A DNA stretch of 64,000 nt from Cavia porcellus (lineage: Eukaryota > Chordata > Mammalia > Rodentia > Caviidae). A program made the translations under genes and the position numbers. The stretch lies in assembly GCF_034190915.1 (NCBI RefSeq), contig NW_026947484.1:142264982-142328981 (forward strand), written 5' to 3'. Shown one piece after another: positions 1-11,330 of this stretch (positions are counted from its first letter, which is position 1; each line of letters begins with the position of its first letter). The notes beneath the pieces were generated by a model. The model saw only the letters and a program-made list of their open reading frames with translations. It searched no databases and had not been told where the DNA came from.

Positions 1-261
1 TTGAAACCAAAACCAAAACTTAAACCAGAACCAATACAGCTAGCAACCTGTACCTGTCAGTCCTTTAGATCAGCCCCTAGCAAATGAATAGTTTAGTATC
101 ATAGTTAGTTGCGAAAGGAATTAGAAAGGCAACCTAATAAAAGAATGAGTTGTCTGTGGCAGACAAGAGCCAGATTTCTGGGGATCAGTATGAGCAGAGC
201 TTACTGTTCTGCACCTCTTTTCTTCTACTTTATCTGTGTCTTGGTATTTAAAATGAGTCTC

Positions 262-1395
262 TTCCTAAAGATCAGTGGAACAGAATACAAGATGCAGAAA
301 TAACTCCAGACATACTAAGCCACCCTATCTTTGACGAGGTTCCAAACACACTCACTGGAAGAAAGGTAGCCTCTTTAGTAAATGGTGCTGGAAAACCTGG
401 CTCTCCACATGCCGAAGATTAAATTACATCTTTCATTATGTACTACAGTACATTCAGAATGGGTCAAAGATCTTCATAATGAAACAGAAACTAAATCTAC
501 TGGAAGACAAAGCAGGGAAATCTCTTGAAGACATTGGTGTAGGCAAAGACTGTATGAACAGAGCCCTAATTCTACAGGAACTATCACAAAGAATCAACAG
601 CTGGGATCTCATCCTATTGAAATACTTTTGCACAGCAAGAGAAACCACCAAGAGAGTGAAGAGACAACCCACAGTGTGGGAAAAAATATTTGCGAGCTGT
701 TCCTCTGATAAAGGATTACTATCGAGAACATATACAGAACTCAAAAAAAAAAAAAAATTCCTCCCAGTTTTAAAGACCCAAGCCAAAAATGGGTATCTCT
801 GATGAATATACTCTTCTCAGATGAAGAAATACAACTGGAAAATAGATACATGAAAAAATTTTTAACATCACTGGTCAGTTGAGAGATGCAAATTAAAACC
901 ACAGTGAAATTCCACCTCATCCCAGAAAGAATGGCTACTCTCAAGAAGTCAAGCAATAATAATGCTGGAGGGGCTATGGGGAAAAAGGAAGCCTTCTCCA
1001 GTGTTGGTGGGATTGCAGACTGGTGCAAACACGGTGGAAATCAGTGTGGAGATTCCTCAAAACACTAGGATTGGAGGTCCCATTCAACACAGCTCTTTCC
1101 CTTCTGGGTATCTTCCCAGAAGAATTAAAAACATCGCATAACACAGCAATATATGTGGACCCAAATTTATATCAGCACAATTTGTAGTAGCCCAATCCTG
1201 GAAACAACCTAAATGCCCATCAACAGAGGAATGGATTCAAAAGATGTGGCAGTACTTAGCCATAAGGAAGGATAAAGTAGAGACATTTACAGGTAAATGG
1301 ATGCAACTTGAGGCCATACACATAAGTGACATAAACCAGACGCACATGTCTAAACATCATATTGTCTCCCTAGAGTGAGGAGCTGAAAGTAATAA
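262..1395 (+). mobile_element. LINE-1 3' end (ORF2 C-terminus and 3' UTR), 5'-truncated
   Basis: The stretch encodes, in broken frames, the C-terminal part of LINE-1 ORF2. Pieces at 479-802 (GKSLEDIGVGKD, then a TKRVKRQPTVWEKIF block) and 886-1068 (MQIKTTVKFH and following) are typical of that region. The same sequence recurs at 55,570-56,640 within the larger LINE-1, so both belong to related subfamilies. Frameshifts and an A-run near 742 break the frame, so no protein is made. The 5' end near 262 is a truncation. Past about 1,395 the homology ends in a GT-rich tail. Confidence 0.85.
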
Positions 1396-1616
1396 TGTGT
1401 GTGTGCACATAAAGATATATGGTAGGTAAGCTAGTTATACTGCTAATTTCTCTTAGTTTGCTGAAAAGAATGCTTTGTGCTAATATTGTTTGGACACCTC
1501 AATGCACGTATCTTGTATGCTGCATAACTGACTTAAAGATAAAAATGTATTAACCATTGGTACTTTCTATCCTACTTTTAAATTTTGTTGTTTTTTTTTC
1601 TTTAAAATGAAAATAT

Positions 1617-1695
1617 GGGCCAGAGCTATAGCTCAGTGGCAGAGTGTGTGCCTGGCAAGCACAAGGTCCTGAGTGTAATCCCAGGTACAAAATAA
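1617..1695 (+). repeat. ID-type SINE (tRNA-derived)
   Basis: The sequence holds an A box (TATAGCTCAGTGG), a GCAAGCACAAGGTC core and a degenerate B box ending in CCCAGGTAC, followed by an A-rich then CT/T-rich tail to about 1,732. This is the tRNA-Ala-like ID head, diverged from the younger copies at 6,650 and 40,866. Confidence 0.7.
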
Positions 1696-1754
1696 ATGCA
1701 TAATTCTCTCTCTCTTTTTTTTTTTTTTTTTACAAAGGTAGATAGAATGAGTCT

Positions 1755-1910
1755 CTTGCTGAGCATGGTGGCCCAACCATGTAGTCCCAGCTCCACAGAG
1801 GCTAAGACACAAGGATCATATGAGCCCAGCTGTTCTAGGACATCCTGGGCTACCTAGTTTAATCCTGTTTCAAGGAAGGAAGGAAGGAGAGAAGGAAGAG
1901 AAAAGTATCT
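1755..1910 (+). repeat. B1-type SINE with GAAG tail
   Basis: A 7SL-derived monomer is visible: GAGCATGGTGGCCCAAC, a TAGTCCCAGCTC block, a GAGGCTAAG block and CTGTTTCAAG, then a short (GAAG)n tail. Diverged copy. Confidence 0.7.
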
Positions 1911-2159
1911 TTTCCTCTCTGGTGCACTCTGTTTTGATATACTTAGACCTTTCCATTTATTGTAGTGACTGATGTAGTTGGATTAATGGCTACCATCTTT
2001 GTAACTGTTTCTATCATTCATCTTCTCCATTTTTTGTCTTCTTCCTTTTTCTTCATTCTCCTCTCCCCCTCTCAGCTCTCCCTGTCTGTAGCGTTCACTT
2101 TGGCACACGTAACTGAACACTAGGCTTCCCCCCTGAACCACTTCCCTAGCTCCCCTTTT

Positions 2160-2615
2160 TATTAATTCGTTTTGAGACAGGGTCTGGCTAACTTGGTAAA
2201 TTACTCAGGCTGGCCTCAGGTTTTCGATAGTGCTGAGATTGCAGGCCTGCGGGAATGCACTGCCTTCTGTTTTCTCTTTAACTGAACGTTTTAGCCCATT
2301 CCATGTTCTCTTCTGGCTTATTACAGAAATTCTATTTAGTTAACTAATTAACTATTACTGGGTACTGGAGGTTGAACCTGGGATGCTTTACCACTGATTC
2401 GCATCCCCCTGCCCTTTTTAGTTTTTATTTTCAGACAGAGCCTTGCTAAATTATCTGGGCTGAGCCCAAATCTACAATCTTCGTGCCTCATCCTCTTGAG
2501 TGGCAGGGATTATAGCCCCACACCTCTGTACCAGCTTTTCTTACTTTTATGAGACAAGGTCTTGCTTTGTAGCTCAGGCTGGCCTGGAACTTGGAATCCT
2601 CCTGACTCAGCCTTA
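2160..2615 (-). repeat. Cluster of antisense B1 and ID SINE fragments
   Basis: Three antisense B1 pieces (each with GAGACAGGGTCT or GACAAGGTCTTG, CTCAGGCTGGCCT, and GGCAGGGATTATAG-like ends) lie at about 2,170-2,260, 2,425-2,545 and 2,548-2,612. An antisense ID fragment (GGTTGAACCTGGGATG, ending CCACTGATTCGCATCCCC) lies at about 2,350-2,415. They appear nested or tandem. The 250 bases before them (1,911-2,160) are pyrimidine-rich with no feature I recognise. Confidence 0.6.
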
Positions 2616-2624
2616 GAAGTTCAT

Positions 2625-2782
2625 GGATGCCAGCCGTGGTGGCACATGCCTGTAATCCCAGCCTTCCAAAGGCTGAGTCAGAAGGATTCCTGTAAGTTTG
2701 AGGCCAGTGTGGGCTACACAGGGAGTTCCAGGCCAGTGGGAACTATATGGGAGACCGTATCTCAAAAAAAAAAAAAAAAGTT
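2625..2782 (+). repeat. B1-type SINE
   Basis: A near-complete B1 monomer with GTGGTGGCACATGCCTGTAAT, the GAGGCCAGTGTGGGCTAC block, GACCGTATCTC and a 17-base A tail. It is oriented opposite to the cluster just upstream. Confidence 0.8.
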
Positions 2783-2887
2783 TTTGGCTTGTAGGTGTGC
2801 CCCACCCAGCTATTTCTTTATCACATTTTAGCAGTCATCCTGTTGTGTACAGTATACATTCACACCTAATGGATGCCAACTTTTGTT

Positions 2888-2992
2888 TCATTTTTTTCTA
2901 TAGCGCTGGAGATTGAACCCACATAGGGTGTTATGTGTGTTTGACAGGCATTATCACTGAGCCACATTCCTAAACCTAATCTAGGTCTTTTT
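2888..2992 (-). repeat. ID-type SINE, antisense
   Basis: Reads on the minus strand as an ID head. On the plus strand a T-run is followed by GCTGGAGATTGAACCC, TTTGACAGGC and TATCACTGAGCCACATTCC. Diverged. Confidence 0.6.
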
Positions 2993-3867
2993 GTTTTAAG
3001 AAAGGTTAGCACATGTTTTTCTAGGAAATTGTTTTGCTGTCTTGCTACGACTTGGTTTTCCCTATAATACAGAGAGGATAGATATATAGGTAGAAATTCA
3101 CACATGGGTTTTTTTAAAAATTATTTACGGGAACAGATTATATAATGCAAGATGTAATGAACAGATACTCTGAGGAAGAGACGCTAAGAAACCCGAGGCT
3201 AATTTTGTAGCATTATGATATAAATTCTAGCAATACTATTGTTCGCTGGTTAGAATGACATTGGACTGGTTTCTTGAGTTCAATTTCAGCATATGTAGAG
3301 ATGGGGACAGCTATCACAAAGAGAATGAGAAATGCGATGGTAGTTATTATTGTCTTCCCTAATTTGGAACTTGAGGACCTAAAAAGCCTTCATCATCCTG
3401 TAATGATTTGATTAGTTCTATAATATGCAATAAGTATATAAAGTGGGTGAAGATGGGGACAACTATTTGTAAGAAACTAGAGACAGTTAGATAGACAGTG
3501 AAGATCTTCAGTGGACTTGCTTTGAAATCTGTATTTCTTTAAATTGTTTTTTTAACTGTTTTGTTCTGTTTTGATATGTTTAATCTTACCCTCTTTGAGA
3601 TGTAAAACAAATGTGTAGGACTGATAACCATATTACTGAGCTTTTGTTCGATCATAGAGCAGAACGGTTTGTAGTGTCACTTTTTGAATGTCATTCTAAA
3701 TACTTTAATTCTATAACCTGAACAGCTATTTCTAAGATGACAATGTGTAACTTATCAACCAGCAATTTCTTACCATTTGAATTTCTGTCATTTTGTATTA
3801 TTTCTACCCTTTTTTTAGCTACATGTATTTTTTTGTTTCCTTTTCTTTAAATAAAAAAAAAGAAAAG
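2993..3867. other. AT-rich sequence without a recognised feature
   Basis: About 870 bases of AT-rich DNA with many stops in all frames. I see no repeat family, tRNA or splice-bounded open frame. Confidence 0.5.
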
Positions 3868-3998
3868 AAAGGTTAGCACTATGTAGCTAGTCTTGAGCTC
3901 ATTATGTAGCTCAGGCTGGCCTCAAAATTGTGGCAGTTGTCCTCCCTCAGCCTCCTGAGTGCTGAGATTACAAGTGTGCGCTACCAGGCCCAGCTCAT
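3868..3998 (-). repeat. B1-type SINE, antisense
   Basis: On the plus strand it reads GGTTAGCACTATGTAGC, CTCAGGCTGGCCTC, CCTCAGCCTCCTGAGTGCTG and CACTAC-like ends, the reverse complement of a B1 monomer. It sits after an A-rich stretch. Confidence 0.7.
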
Positions 3999-4733
3999 AG
4001 AAGATTCTAAAGCTGTGTTCATTTCAGAAATTTCCCAAACTCAATTTCTAAATGAGATCACTTTGGCAGTTCCAGAGGGCCCCTGTACTATCTCAAAAGA
4101 ACTTATTCTTTCTCCTGATAAAACAGATTTTGCCATAATTATGTTTATCTTATCTGTTAAATTTGCTAGGGGAAGAGTTGTCAAGTAAGAAATGATTGGG
4201 TTGGATGGAACATGCACAAGGTTGGGGACTGAACCTCCAACCCATAAATAGTTCATATTTGTATTATATTTATATGTAAATAGGTTATCGATCCAAATCC
4301 CAAAACCTGCATGCTGCTCCTGGATATCTGTTATGCTCTGCAAGAACATTATCAATCGTAAGTTTAGTTATGTTCAAATATGACATTTGAGGCTATCTTA
4401 AAACATCACATTTAAGATCTTGTATGTCCAACAAATTTTTTTTTACTTTGCGTTTTTATTGTAATGAACTGCCATCAAATCTTTTTTCGTGGCCCTTGTT
4501 TCCTGCCTTCCATAGATAATTCGTTGTTTTACTACATTGCCTTTATTCCTTTCCCAAATAACTGTGGTCCTAAACTATTTCCACTTCTAGGAGGTTTCTG
4601 AAAAGCATTGACAAGTAGAAGTTTCTAACTTCAGCATCATACAGTTGGACTTGATAAGAATTGTCCAGAACTCTTGAGAAGAAACAGATTGGTTTATAAA
4701 TCTGGTAACCAAACATCAAGTGAAGCGATAATT
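3999..4733. other. No recognised feature
   Basis: Single-copy-looking, AT-rich DNA. A minus-strand open frame of 104 codons at 4,041-4,355 has no motif I recognise and no start context or splice evidence. Confidence 0.5.
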
Positions 4734-4965
4734 AATCCTGGGCATGGTGGTGCATGCCGGTAGTCCCAGCATCCGGGAGGCTAACGCAAGGTGATGACTT
4801 TAAATTGAAGGCCAACCTTGGCTACATAATGAGCTCAAGGCCAGATAATCTCATAAAAACAAAAAAACAGTGCCAGGAATACAGGTCAACAGGCACAGTG
4901 CCCGCCTGGCCAGCGCAAGGTCATGAGTTTGATAAAAATCAAACTAAAGCAATAAAAGTGAAACA
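4734..4965 (+). repeat. B1 plus ID composite SINE
   Basis: A B1 monomer (GGGCATGGTGGTGCATGCC, GCTACATAATGAGCTCAAGGC, A-rich linker to about 4,870) is followed directly by a diverged ID-like segment (CAGTGCCCGCCTGGCCAGCG, AAGGTCATGAGTTTGAT) and an A-rich tail. This is the head-to-tail arrangement of a dimeric B1-ID SINE. Two independent insertions are also possible. Confidence 0.55.
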
Positions 4966-6310
4966 AGTATTAATTCTGTGGGATTGAGTGAACAGATGAA
5001 GGATTGATTTTGGGGGTCTTTTGTTTGAGACATTGCTTGTTCTCATGTTTTACTTTTAAAATCGAAGGAAAACTTTACATACAGTTGCTGTCCCTACTTG
5101 ACAGCAACTTTGTAAAGCAGACCTTTGTGAACAAAGATGAAGGAATTATTTTTTTTCTTACTGGACCATCTCTAGAATTTGGGTACAGTTCAGGATTACT
5201 CTTGTTTTCATGGCAATAAAAGGTCTGCCTGAAGTTCAACAGGGATTTCTTCTCTTTGAAGTTGGCTAGACTTGTCGAGAACATCTTTTTTGACTGTGTT
5301 CATCACATCAGTGAGACTGGGCACTTTGAAATGATTAAGGTGGCTTTACAAAGCCCATAAAGGTTCTTCGTTCAAACCAGGCCTGGTACTGGGCTTAAAG
5401 AGTCCAGCTTCATGAGAGGAAGGCCCGAGAAAGAAAGACAATTTTGAAAAGAGAGCGGGTCATCCCAATCGGTAGGTGTTATAGGCAAAATCAGATGGCA
5501 AGCGCTAGGTTTGGCTCGACTTGGCTTTGCTCAATTTGCCAGCTAGGACAGGCTTTTAAACTGGTTTGCTTATTAAAAGTTCCCACAAAGCTGACTTCCA
5601 AAGAGCTAGGGAGCTCATCTGTGCTCTTGCTGCACTCAGGTAAATAATCAAATCATGTATAAGGAAACCGTGCTACCTTCCAAATTAGTTTTACTGTGAT
5701 TATCTCTAATAAAAGTGGGGGTAACTTTAGAGGAAAACTTTACATTTCAATAAAATTGTGGCGCATATATATGTATATATACACAGACACAGACAGATAG
5801 CTAGATAGACATACCAATATCAGATTTTAGTCTTTTTACAGTCCTTGCAATTTTGGTATCTACAATCTGCCCTGTTTCTGAAGTCTGACAGGCTGGACCT
5901 GCACTTCTGATGTAAAAAGTTAAGAGGAGAACCTTTAAACCTAACGTGAGGGCTACTTAAGGGTGGCCCTAGATTCCAGATGTCATGCCAGAGCAATTGA
6001 CATGCAACCAAGAAAACACTCTTCAAACCCAAATTAAGTGTTCTAAGACTCACTCCCTCTCACTTCTCAGAGTGAGTCGTATGTTCCTTCCAGCTGTTCA
6101 GACTCTTTCTTTTGTTAATTTTGGTTGGTTTGGTTTGTGGGACCCTTGGCCAAAAAGCGTACTCCAGTCTTTGCTATCTTCCTCTCAGTGATCAGCACTG
6201 GTTCTCCCTGGTGTACCATGTTCTCTCAAAGGGCTTAAATATGTATCCTCTGTCTCCCAAGCCACTAGAGTGTGCCTGCTGTTCTGTGGGTCTCTGGCCC
6301 TGAGGACAAT
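4966..6310. other. No recognised gene; short TA/CAGA microsatellite
   Basis: Mostly unique-looking DNA. A TATATA/ACAGACAGATAGATAG low-complexity tract lies at about 5,762-5,815. I found no element family or credible coding frame. Confidence 0.5.
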
Positions 6311-6311
6311 G

Positions 6312-6502
6312 ATTCAGGAGGATTTTGGAGGAGCAGGAGGAGAAAGAGGATCAGGAAGAGGAGGAAGACGAGGAGGAAATGAGGAGGAGGAGGAGATAGA
6401 GACCAGATTACATAATGAGTTCAAATCCAGCCAGGAATGCAGAGTAGTTACTGTCTCAAGCAAGGCAAAGCAAAGCAAAGCAAAGCAAAGGGAAAACAAA
6501 TG
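6312..6502 (+). repeat. Purine-rich GGA tract and (AAAGC)n microsatellite
   Basis: A polypurine GGA/GAGGAA tract at about 6,312-6,402 is followed by five to six AAAGC units at about 6,468-6,500. Open frames over it are low-complexity artefacts. Confidence 0.8.
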
Positions 6503-6621
6503 ACAAAACAGCACAACAGTATGCTACTGTGTTGGTCTTACTGTGATTGGTCTGTGATTAGAGCAGCAAAGAACAAGATCCACATCACAAAGAAAATGTC
6601 TGCAATGAGGCTGCCGTGGTG

Positions 6622-6740
6622 ATTTATTTATTTATTTATTTATTTGGTCTTTTTCGGGTTTTTTTTTTATCGGTACCAGGGATCGAACTCACGACTGCCT
6701 GCAAGGCAGGCGCTTATGCCGCTGAGCTAAACCCCCAACC
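6622..6740 (-). repeat. ID-type SINE, antisense, near full length, with (ATTT)n
   Basis: An (ATTT)n/T-rich tail at 6,622-6,670 is followed by GGTACCAGGGATCGAACTC (the B box read backwards), CTGCCTGCAAGGCAGGCG and GCTGAGCTAAACCCCCAACCCC. This is one of the best-preserved ID copies here and shows the lineage consensus. Confidence 0.85.
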
Positions 6741-7412
6741 CCTGCCATGCTATTTTATGTGACCCTCACTCAGACAAAGCCAAAGCGGCCAGGACATTCA
6801 TGGATAGCAGGACTTGTACTTCGATTTTGGTCAATCTCATAAATAAGAGGAGAGCAGAAAGGAATAATTGTTTCAGCAAAACTTTTTGGGCTGAGAAGTC
6901 CCAGAGCTTTGAATTCCTTCATGGAAAAACGAAAGTCAGCATCAGCACTGAAACAACCAGAGATGTTACCAAGCAAAAACCACCCATCTCTAACCATCCA
7001 CCTTCTACTCTAACCAATCAAATTTATTTCCTGTTTTGCTTCCCAGGAACACATTAGAAAGTGTCCTCTCTTCCCCCCACATACAGTGTCTGAGCTGCTT
7101 AGAGTCAGGCTGATTTATGAATTACTGAATGCTCAAGTTCTCTTTTTAAAATTTTAGTGTGCTCACGTTTATCTTTAACAGTCTGAAGTTACCTGGAGAT
7201 GGGTGTAACTATCTGGTGCGACAGTGTTTTATTATACATAAAAACTGTACCTCTCTAAGAGAATTTGCACAGGCACACCCTGTGCGCCAGCAAGCTCTTC
7301 TTGGAAAACAAGATTCATGCACTTTTCTTTCTCTGGTGCTCAGAACTGAACAGAGGGAAATTGCACTGACCTAAATTTAGCTCATCCCTTTCTAAAAATC
7401 TGAACTACTTTG
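6741..7412. other. No recognised feature
   Basis: Unique-looking DNA. The open frames of 60-85 codons here have no recognisable domain. Confidence 0.45.
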
Positions 7413-7680
7413 TTATTTATAGGCAGAGTCTTCCTAAGTCACTAAATTGCTCAGGTTGGGCTGGAAATTTCCCTTTTCTGCCTTAATTTTGCTGGGATTG
7501 TCAGTGTGTGTCATCACACCCAGCTATACTTTTGTTGTTGTTTTTGAGGCAAGGTCTTGATATGCAGTTCAGGCCGGCCTTGAGCTCATTTTGTAGCCCA
7601 GGCTAATGTTAAACTCACAACAATCCTCCTGGTTCAGCCTCCGGAATGCTGGGATTACAGGCATATATCACCACAGCAGC
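7413..7680 (-). repeat. Two antisense B1-type SINEs
   Basis: A degenerate antisense B1 (CTCAGGTTGGGCTGG, GCTGGGATTGTCAGTGTG) lies at about 7,415-7,525. A better one (GAGGCAAGGTCTTGATATGC, AGCCTCCGGAATGCTGGGATTACAGGC split by a few changes) lies at about 7,540-7,680. Confidence 0.7.
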
Positions 7681-7924
7681 TTTGTACTTTTCTGACTGTG
7701 TAATTTGTAGTTATAATAGATACACATTGGAATGGAGGCATGTTGGTCAACTGTCAGAAAACCGTGTGTCTCCGTGTCAGAGCCATGACTCTTGGCTGCA
7801 TCAGTATGGAGTGGATTTTAGTCACAGGGCTGTTTTGTGGCCAGCTTGAGTGTTTTATGTAAACATTAAACAAGGTTGCTTACTTTTTACTTTAATTCAA
7901 CAAACATATTCATGATCAGAAGCA

Positions 7925-8280
7925 CTCTGTGTCTGGATGTCTCCCCAAAATCTCCTGTAGGCATGGAGGCAGGCTCATAGTTTGTTATTAATTCAGGGTC
8001 CAGTGCTGAGATTATGGGGTGAGTGCCACATCCGCCCTAGATACAATATAAAGGACAGAAAGAGTGTCTCTTGGCTCCTCCTTTTTAAATTTTTTTCTCT
8101 CGCTGCTTTTGCTGACTTATGGCCACCATGAACTATTTCTCTGCCATGCCACCCTGCCTTGGAGCCAGCTGAGTGTGGATTGTAAGCTCCACAAACTGTG
8201 AGCTAAATAAACCTTTCCTTCCTTAACTTTGAGTGTTAAGTATTTTGTCTCAGCAAGGAGAGAAAAAAGTAACTGAAACC
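7925..8280 (+). repeat. MaLR-type LTR
   Basis: The segment runs from TGTCTGGATGTCTCCCC through a TATAAAGGA-like box near 8,048 to AACTGTGAGCTAAATAAACC and TTTGTCTCAGCAAGGAGAG. The AAATAAACC polyadenylation region and the closing TTTGTCTCAGC block are characteristic of MaLR LTRs. The same 3' block occurs in antisense at 44,195-44,540. Boundaries are approximate. Confidence 0.65.
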
Positions 8281-8694
8281 GACTCCAAACAAACAAAACG
8301 TTACTACAACAACAACAGCAACAACAAGGCAATGTTTGTTCTTTTCTGGCTGATAGGTCTTTATAGAGTGCAGCTGGAGTTCCAGGAGGTGGTAGGTGCC
8401 ATGGGACCAAGGAAGCCAGGAATGTCACGTTCTGCCCTGAGCATCCTGGGACAGTGAGATAACTGTGAAGCCAGGAAAAGGGAAATGAGCGTGTGCTTGC
8501 AGGCCTTTCCCGGCAGGCAAGTGTGGTAAAGTGAGTCAGAGGGCGGTGTGTAATGGCTGCTTGTAGCAGTCTTCCCTTTAGTCGTGCCTTGAGGCCAAGG
8601 TGAAGTCAGAGGTTACACCTGGGGTTAATCTGTGCGTGCTGATGGTGACATGTGTTTCCTCACTTAGGACAACAGTGCAGTGCATATTCATGTG

Positions 8695-8766
8695 GGTTCC
8701 ATGGTGTAATGGTGAGCACTCTGGACTCTGAATCCAGCGATCTGAGTTCAAATCTCGGTGGGACCT
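8695..8766 (+). tRNA. tRNA-Gln (anticodon CTG)
   Basis: A 72-base cloverleaf without an intron. The acceptor arm GGTTCCA pairs with TGGGACC (one G-T wobble) and is followed by discriminator T. The anticodon stem CTGGA/TCCAG encloses a loop with CTG. The T arm CTGAG/CTCGG contains one wobble, and the TTCAAAT T-loop keeps TTC. Internal A and B boxes for RNA polymerase III are intact, and a T4 terminator lies at 8,792-8,795, 26 bases downstream. The two wobble changes relative to the common mammalian Gln-CTG sequence are compatible with function. A CpG-rich block follows at 9,030. Confidence 0.92.
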
Positions 8767-9029
8767 TACTGTTTAGCTGTGCTGAGGACAATTTTCCTCC
8801 GCAGTGTAAAGGACAGCCTCTGAAAAGCGTGGCGCCCAGGATTTTAGTCAAAGGGGTGATTCAGGTCCCTCTGTCCTGGGAACCTGTGGATGGAGGCTTA
8901 AACAGAACAGAACCTAAACAAAAGCAAGAAACCTGGGGGCCCTAGAGTCCTCTCGCACCCATTCTTTTAGGAGGCAGGCAGGTTCCCCACCAGAGATGGA
9001 GGCTGTGTAGGTAGGCCAGGGCTCTCCAG

Positions 9030-9335
9030 GTCTCAGTGTCCTCCCGCTCTCGGTTCCATTGCGGGGCTCAGCCGGGTCCCCTGCGCCCTCTGTCGGCTTC
9101 TCAGGAGTCTGCGGAGGGAAACCAGGCTGCAGGGGAGTCTGTGTCGACGGGGAATTTGTCGACCCCCACCTCCGGGTGTTGGCGCCTGGGTGCCCCCTTG
9201 GCCACCTCGCTTGGGGCACTGCGCACCCTCGGCCCCCTGATCTCGCTGACGTCGGAGGCCCGGCCCGGCCCGCCCGGGGACCCAGCGCCTGGGCCAGGGC
9301 CCCCAGTGCTCAGGTAACCCCTGGGCCTCAGGGCA
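9030..9335. promoter_or_regulatory. CpG-rich block beside tRNA-Gln
   Basis: A GC- and CpG-rich stretch with a TGACGTCG CRE-like site at 9,246-9,253 and CCCGGCCCG tracts. Overlapping open frames on both strands (9,033-9,484) are a by-product of GC richness. It could be the open-chromatin island of the tRNA gene or a promoter of an unidentified transcript. Confidence 0.45.
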
Positions 9336-9711
9336 AAGATGCCTGTGGGCACAGAAAAGGGGCCACCGGTTCCGCGCCCTGCGATGTCTCTCCCCTGGAA
9401 CACCTGGCAATTGCACCGACTATCTTGGGGTAAGGAGAGTAGAAATGAGAGCAATCGTGGCGGCCTGAGCTCAGCGCCGAACAACGGAGTTTCTGTTTGG
9501 GGTTTGTGGTTGGAGTCCTGAGCTCGCGGTGCTGTGTTTTATGCAGGTGGCTTATTGTACTCTGCATGCTTGCTCCCTGGCTGTTTAGATTCGGATTTCG
9601 AACTCTGCGCGATCCCCTGCCTCAACCGGAGTACTGGATTACAGCATGCGCCTTCACGCCAGACCATTTAACATTTATTTCAGAGTTCTTCCCTCGTACT
9701 TTGTTTATAGT

Positions 9712-9808
9712 TTTCTTTGTCTTTTTGAGACAAAATTTCGCTATGCACTTCAGACTGGCCTTGAACTCATGTTTTGGCCCAGGCTGGCCTCGAACTCGGA
9801 GAACTTCT
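9712..9808 (-). repeat. B1-type SINE, antisense fragment
   Basis: Reads TTTTTGAGACAAAATTTCGC, CCAGGCTGGCCTCGAACTC, the reverse complement of the B1 3' part. Confidence 0.7.
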
Positions 9809-10484
9809 GTGAACAGGATTTTGTATGTCATTTGTGTTATTCCCGGCTTTTCCATTCAATCAATCTTGACCCCAATCAATCTTATTATTCTTTGCATCAC
9901 CTAAAACCTGTTGGACGGATTTTTCATGGTCCTTTGCTATGTTTAAGAAATCTTTCATGATTGCTAATCACAATGCTCACATCTTTATGTGATAGTGTGT
10001 CCTGATGGTGACTCATTGTGCTGTTGTTTATGGATTAAGAACTGGTGGTCAACTCAACGCCAGCTGAAGTACATCAGCCTGGCGCCGAATGAAGATGCTC
10101 CACCTGAAGAAAGTTGCCAGTGGGGTAAAGGAGCTGTGCTGGTGAAATGAGGGTTCTATGCTGGAGCCAAGAAGTCACACTCACAACAAAGTCCAGGGCT
10201 GTCCTGAAAGTCACCACAGCCATCCTCAGTGACATGGAGGCCCCGAGCTCCTCCAACAACAAGCACAGTCGGGTACATGCCAGGAAGCCAGAGTGACGAG
10301 CTTATCCTGGAGACCAAGCAGCACACGTCTTCCCCTCCGGAGCCAGGAAGCATTGATCAATGTGAGAACCAAAGCTTCTCCAGGAGAACCAATGGCTCAA
10401 CCAGCAACTCGTGGGAGAACCCACAATGCCTCAATACAACAACACATTAATGCCTCAGCACCTTCCTGCTCCTTCTCCACCTCT

Positions 10485-10910
10485 TTATGCTGGCAACTTT
10501 CCTCCATTACGGAGTAGTAGTCCAACTTCCCCTTGGTAGTCTGGGTCAATCACCCCTGACAACACTGTGACTCTGTTTTTAGCTTGTTTCCTCAGAGGCA
10601 TGAGGAGACCAAGATGACCAGGGGGAAGTCTTAGCTTCCAGTTCAATGGTACCATTTTCGTGCTTCCTGGCATAAGCCTTCCCCACTCTGGAACCAAAAC
10701 TTGTAGGCCAGCAGAACATGAAGTCATGGGGACAGGAAGCAAAAATTTTTCTAGTGGATCACTAGGGGTAACGGTGAGTGGTACCATTACTGCTTCTACC
10801 CCTTGATTCCTGGACCCATGAATCCTGGCTATGGGAGAAGCTCTAGTCTTTGCCTTTGGTTTGGACCTCGTCTTCTGGCTTCCAGTGTAGACTCTTCGGC
10901 CTTTCATCAC
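10485..10910 (-). pseudogene. ERVL dUTPase remnant (antisense)
   Basis: A 141-codon open frame whose C-terminal ~80 residues match the ERVL-type dUTPase fold. It contains SAGLQVLVPE (motif 1 area), NWKLRLPPGHLGLL, and the motif 3 core GVIDPDYQGE. ERVL elements carry dUTPase after integrase in pol. The C-terminal motifs 4 and 5 are missing because the sequence joins antisense LTR at about 10,500. The upstream part is not recognisable. It is a broken viral relic and not a host gene. Confidence 0.8.
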
Positions 10911-11313
10911 AGAGCCTTCGGCCTTCCGTCATAAACCATCAGCCTGCTGGTGTGTACTTGCATAAGACACTAGGGTGAACTCTTCATCCTGCTGGCATGG
11001 ACTTTTTGGTTTCCACCACTGACCCTTGGGCTTTCCCGACATGGATCTGTAAAAGAGACTGACACGAGTTCTTCTTGTGACCTGGAGTTGGACTCGTTGG
11101 AGGCATTGTCATGAGCTCTGGGTTTTTATCTGGACTCATGTGGGACATTGCTGTGGGATTTAGGCCCTTGACTAAATAATCTATGTCTTTGGTGTTGTGG
11201 ATAGATTTCCTGCATTTTTTTGTGTTGACTCCAAGTGACCACTATAAAAATACTATAAACTTTATGTCCTGATTCTAATTGTTCTCTGCACAACCCCTAA
11301 CTAGAACAGAAAT

Positions 11314-11330
11314 TGGTACTGAGAGTGGGG
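11314..11330 (+). other. Degenerate tRNA-Leu-like primer-binding site
   Basis: TGGTACTGAGAGTGGGG follows the LTR end (ACA at 11,306-11,308) by five bases. It resembles the tRNA-Leu complement used by ERVL/MaLR elements but with several mismatches. Confidence 0.6.

Noticed and set aside
6270..6514. Glu/Gly-rich and Ser/Pro-rich frames
   Set aside because: They translate a GGA polypurine tract and an AAAGC microsatellite.
9033..9484. Overlapping 124-127 codon frames as a gene
   Set aside because: Five frames on both strands are open together in a CpG-rich block with no homology or splice signals.
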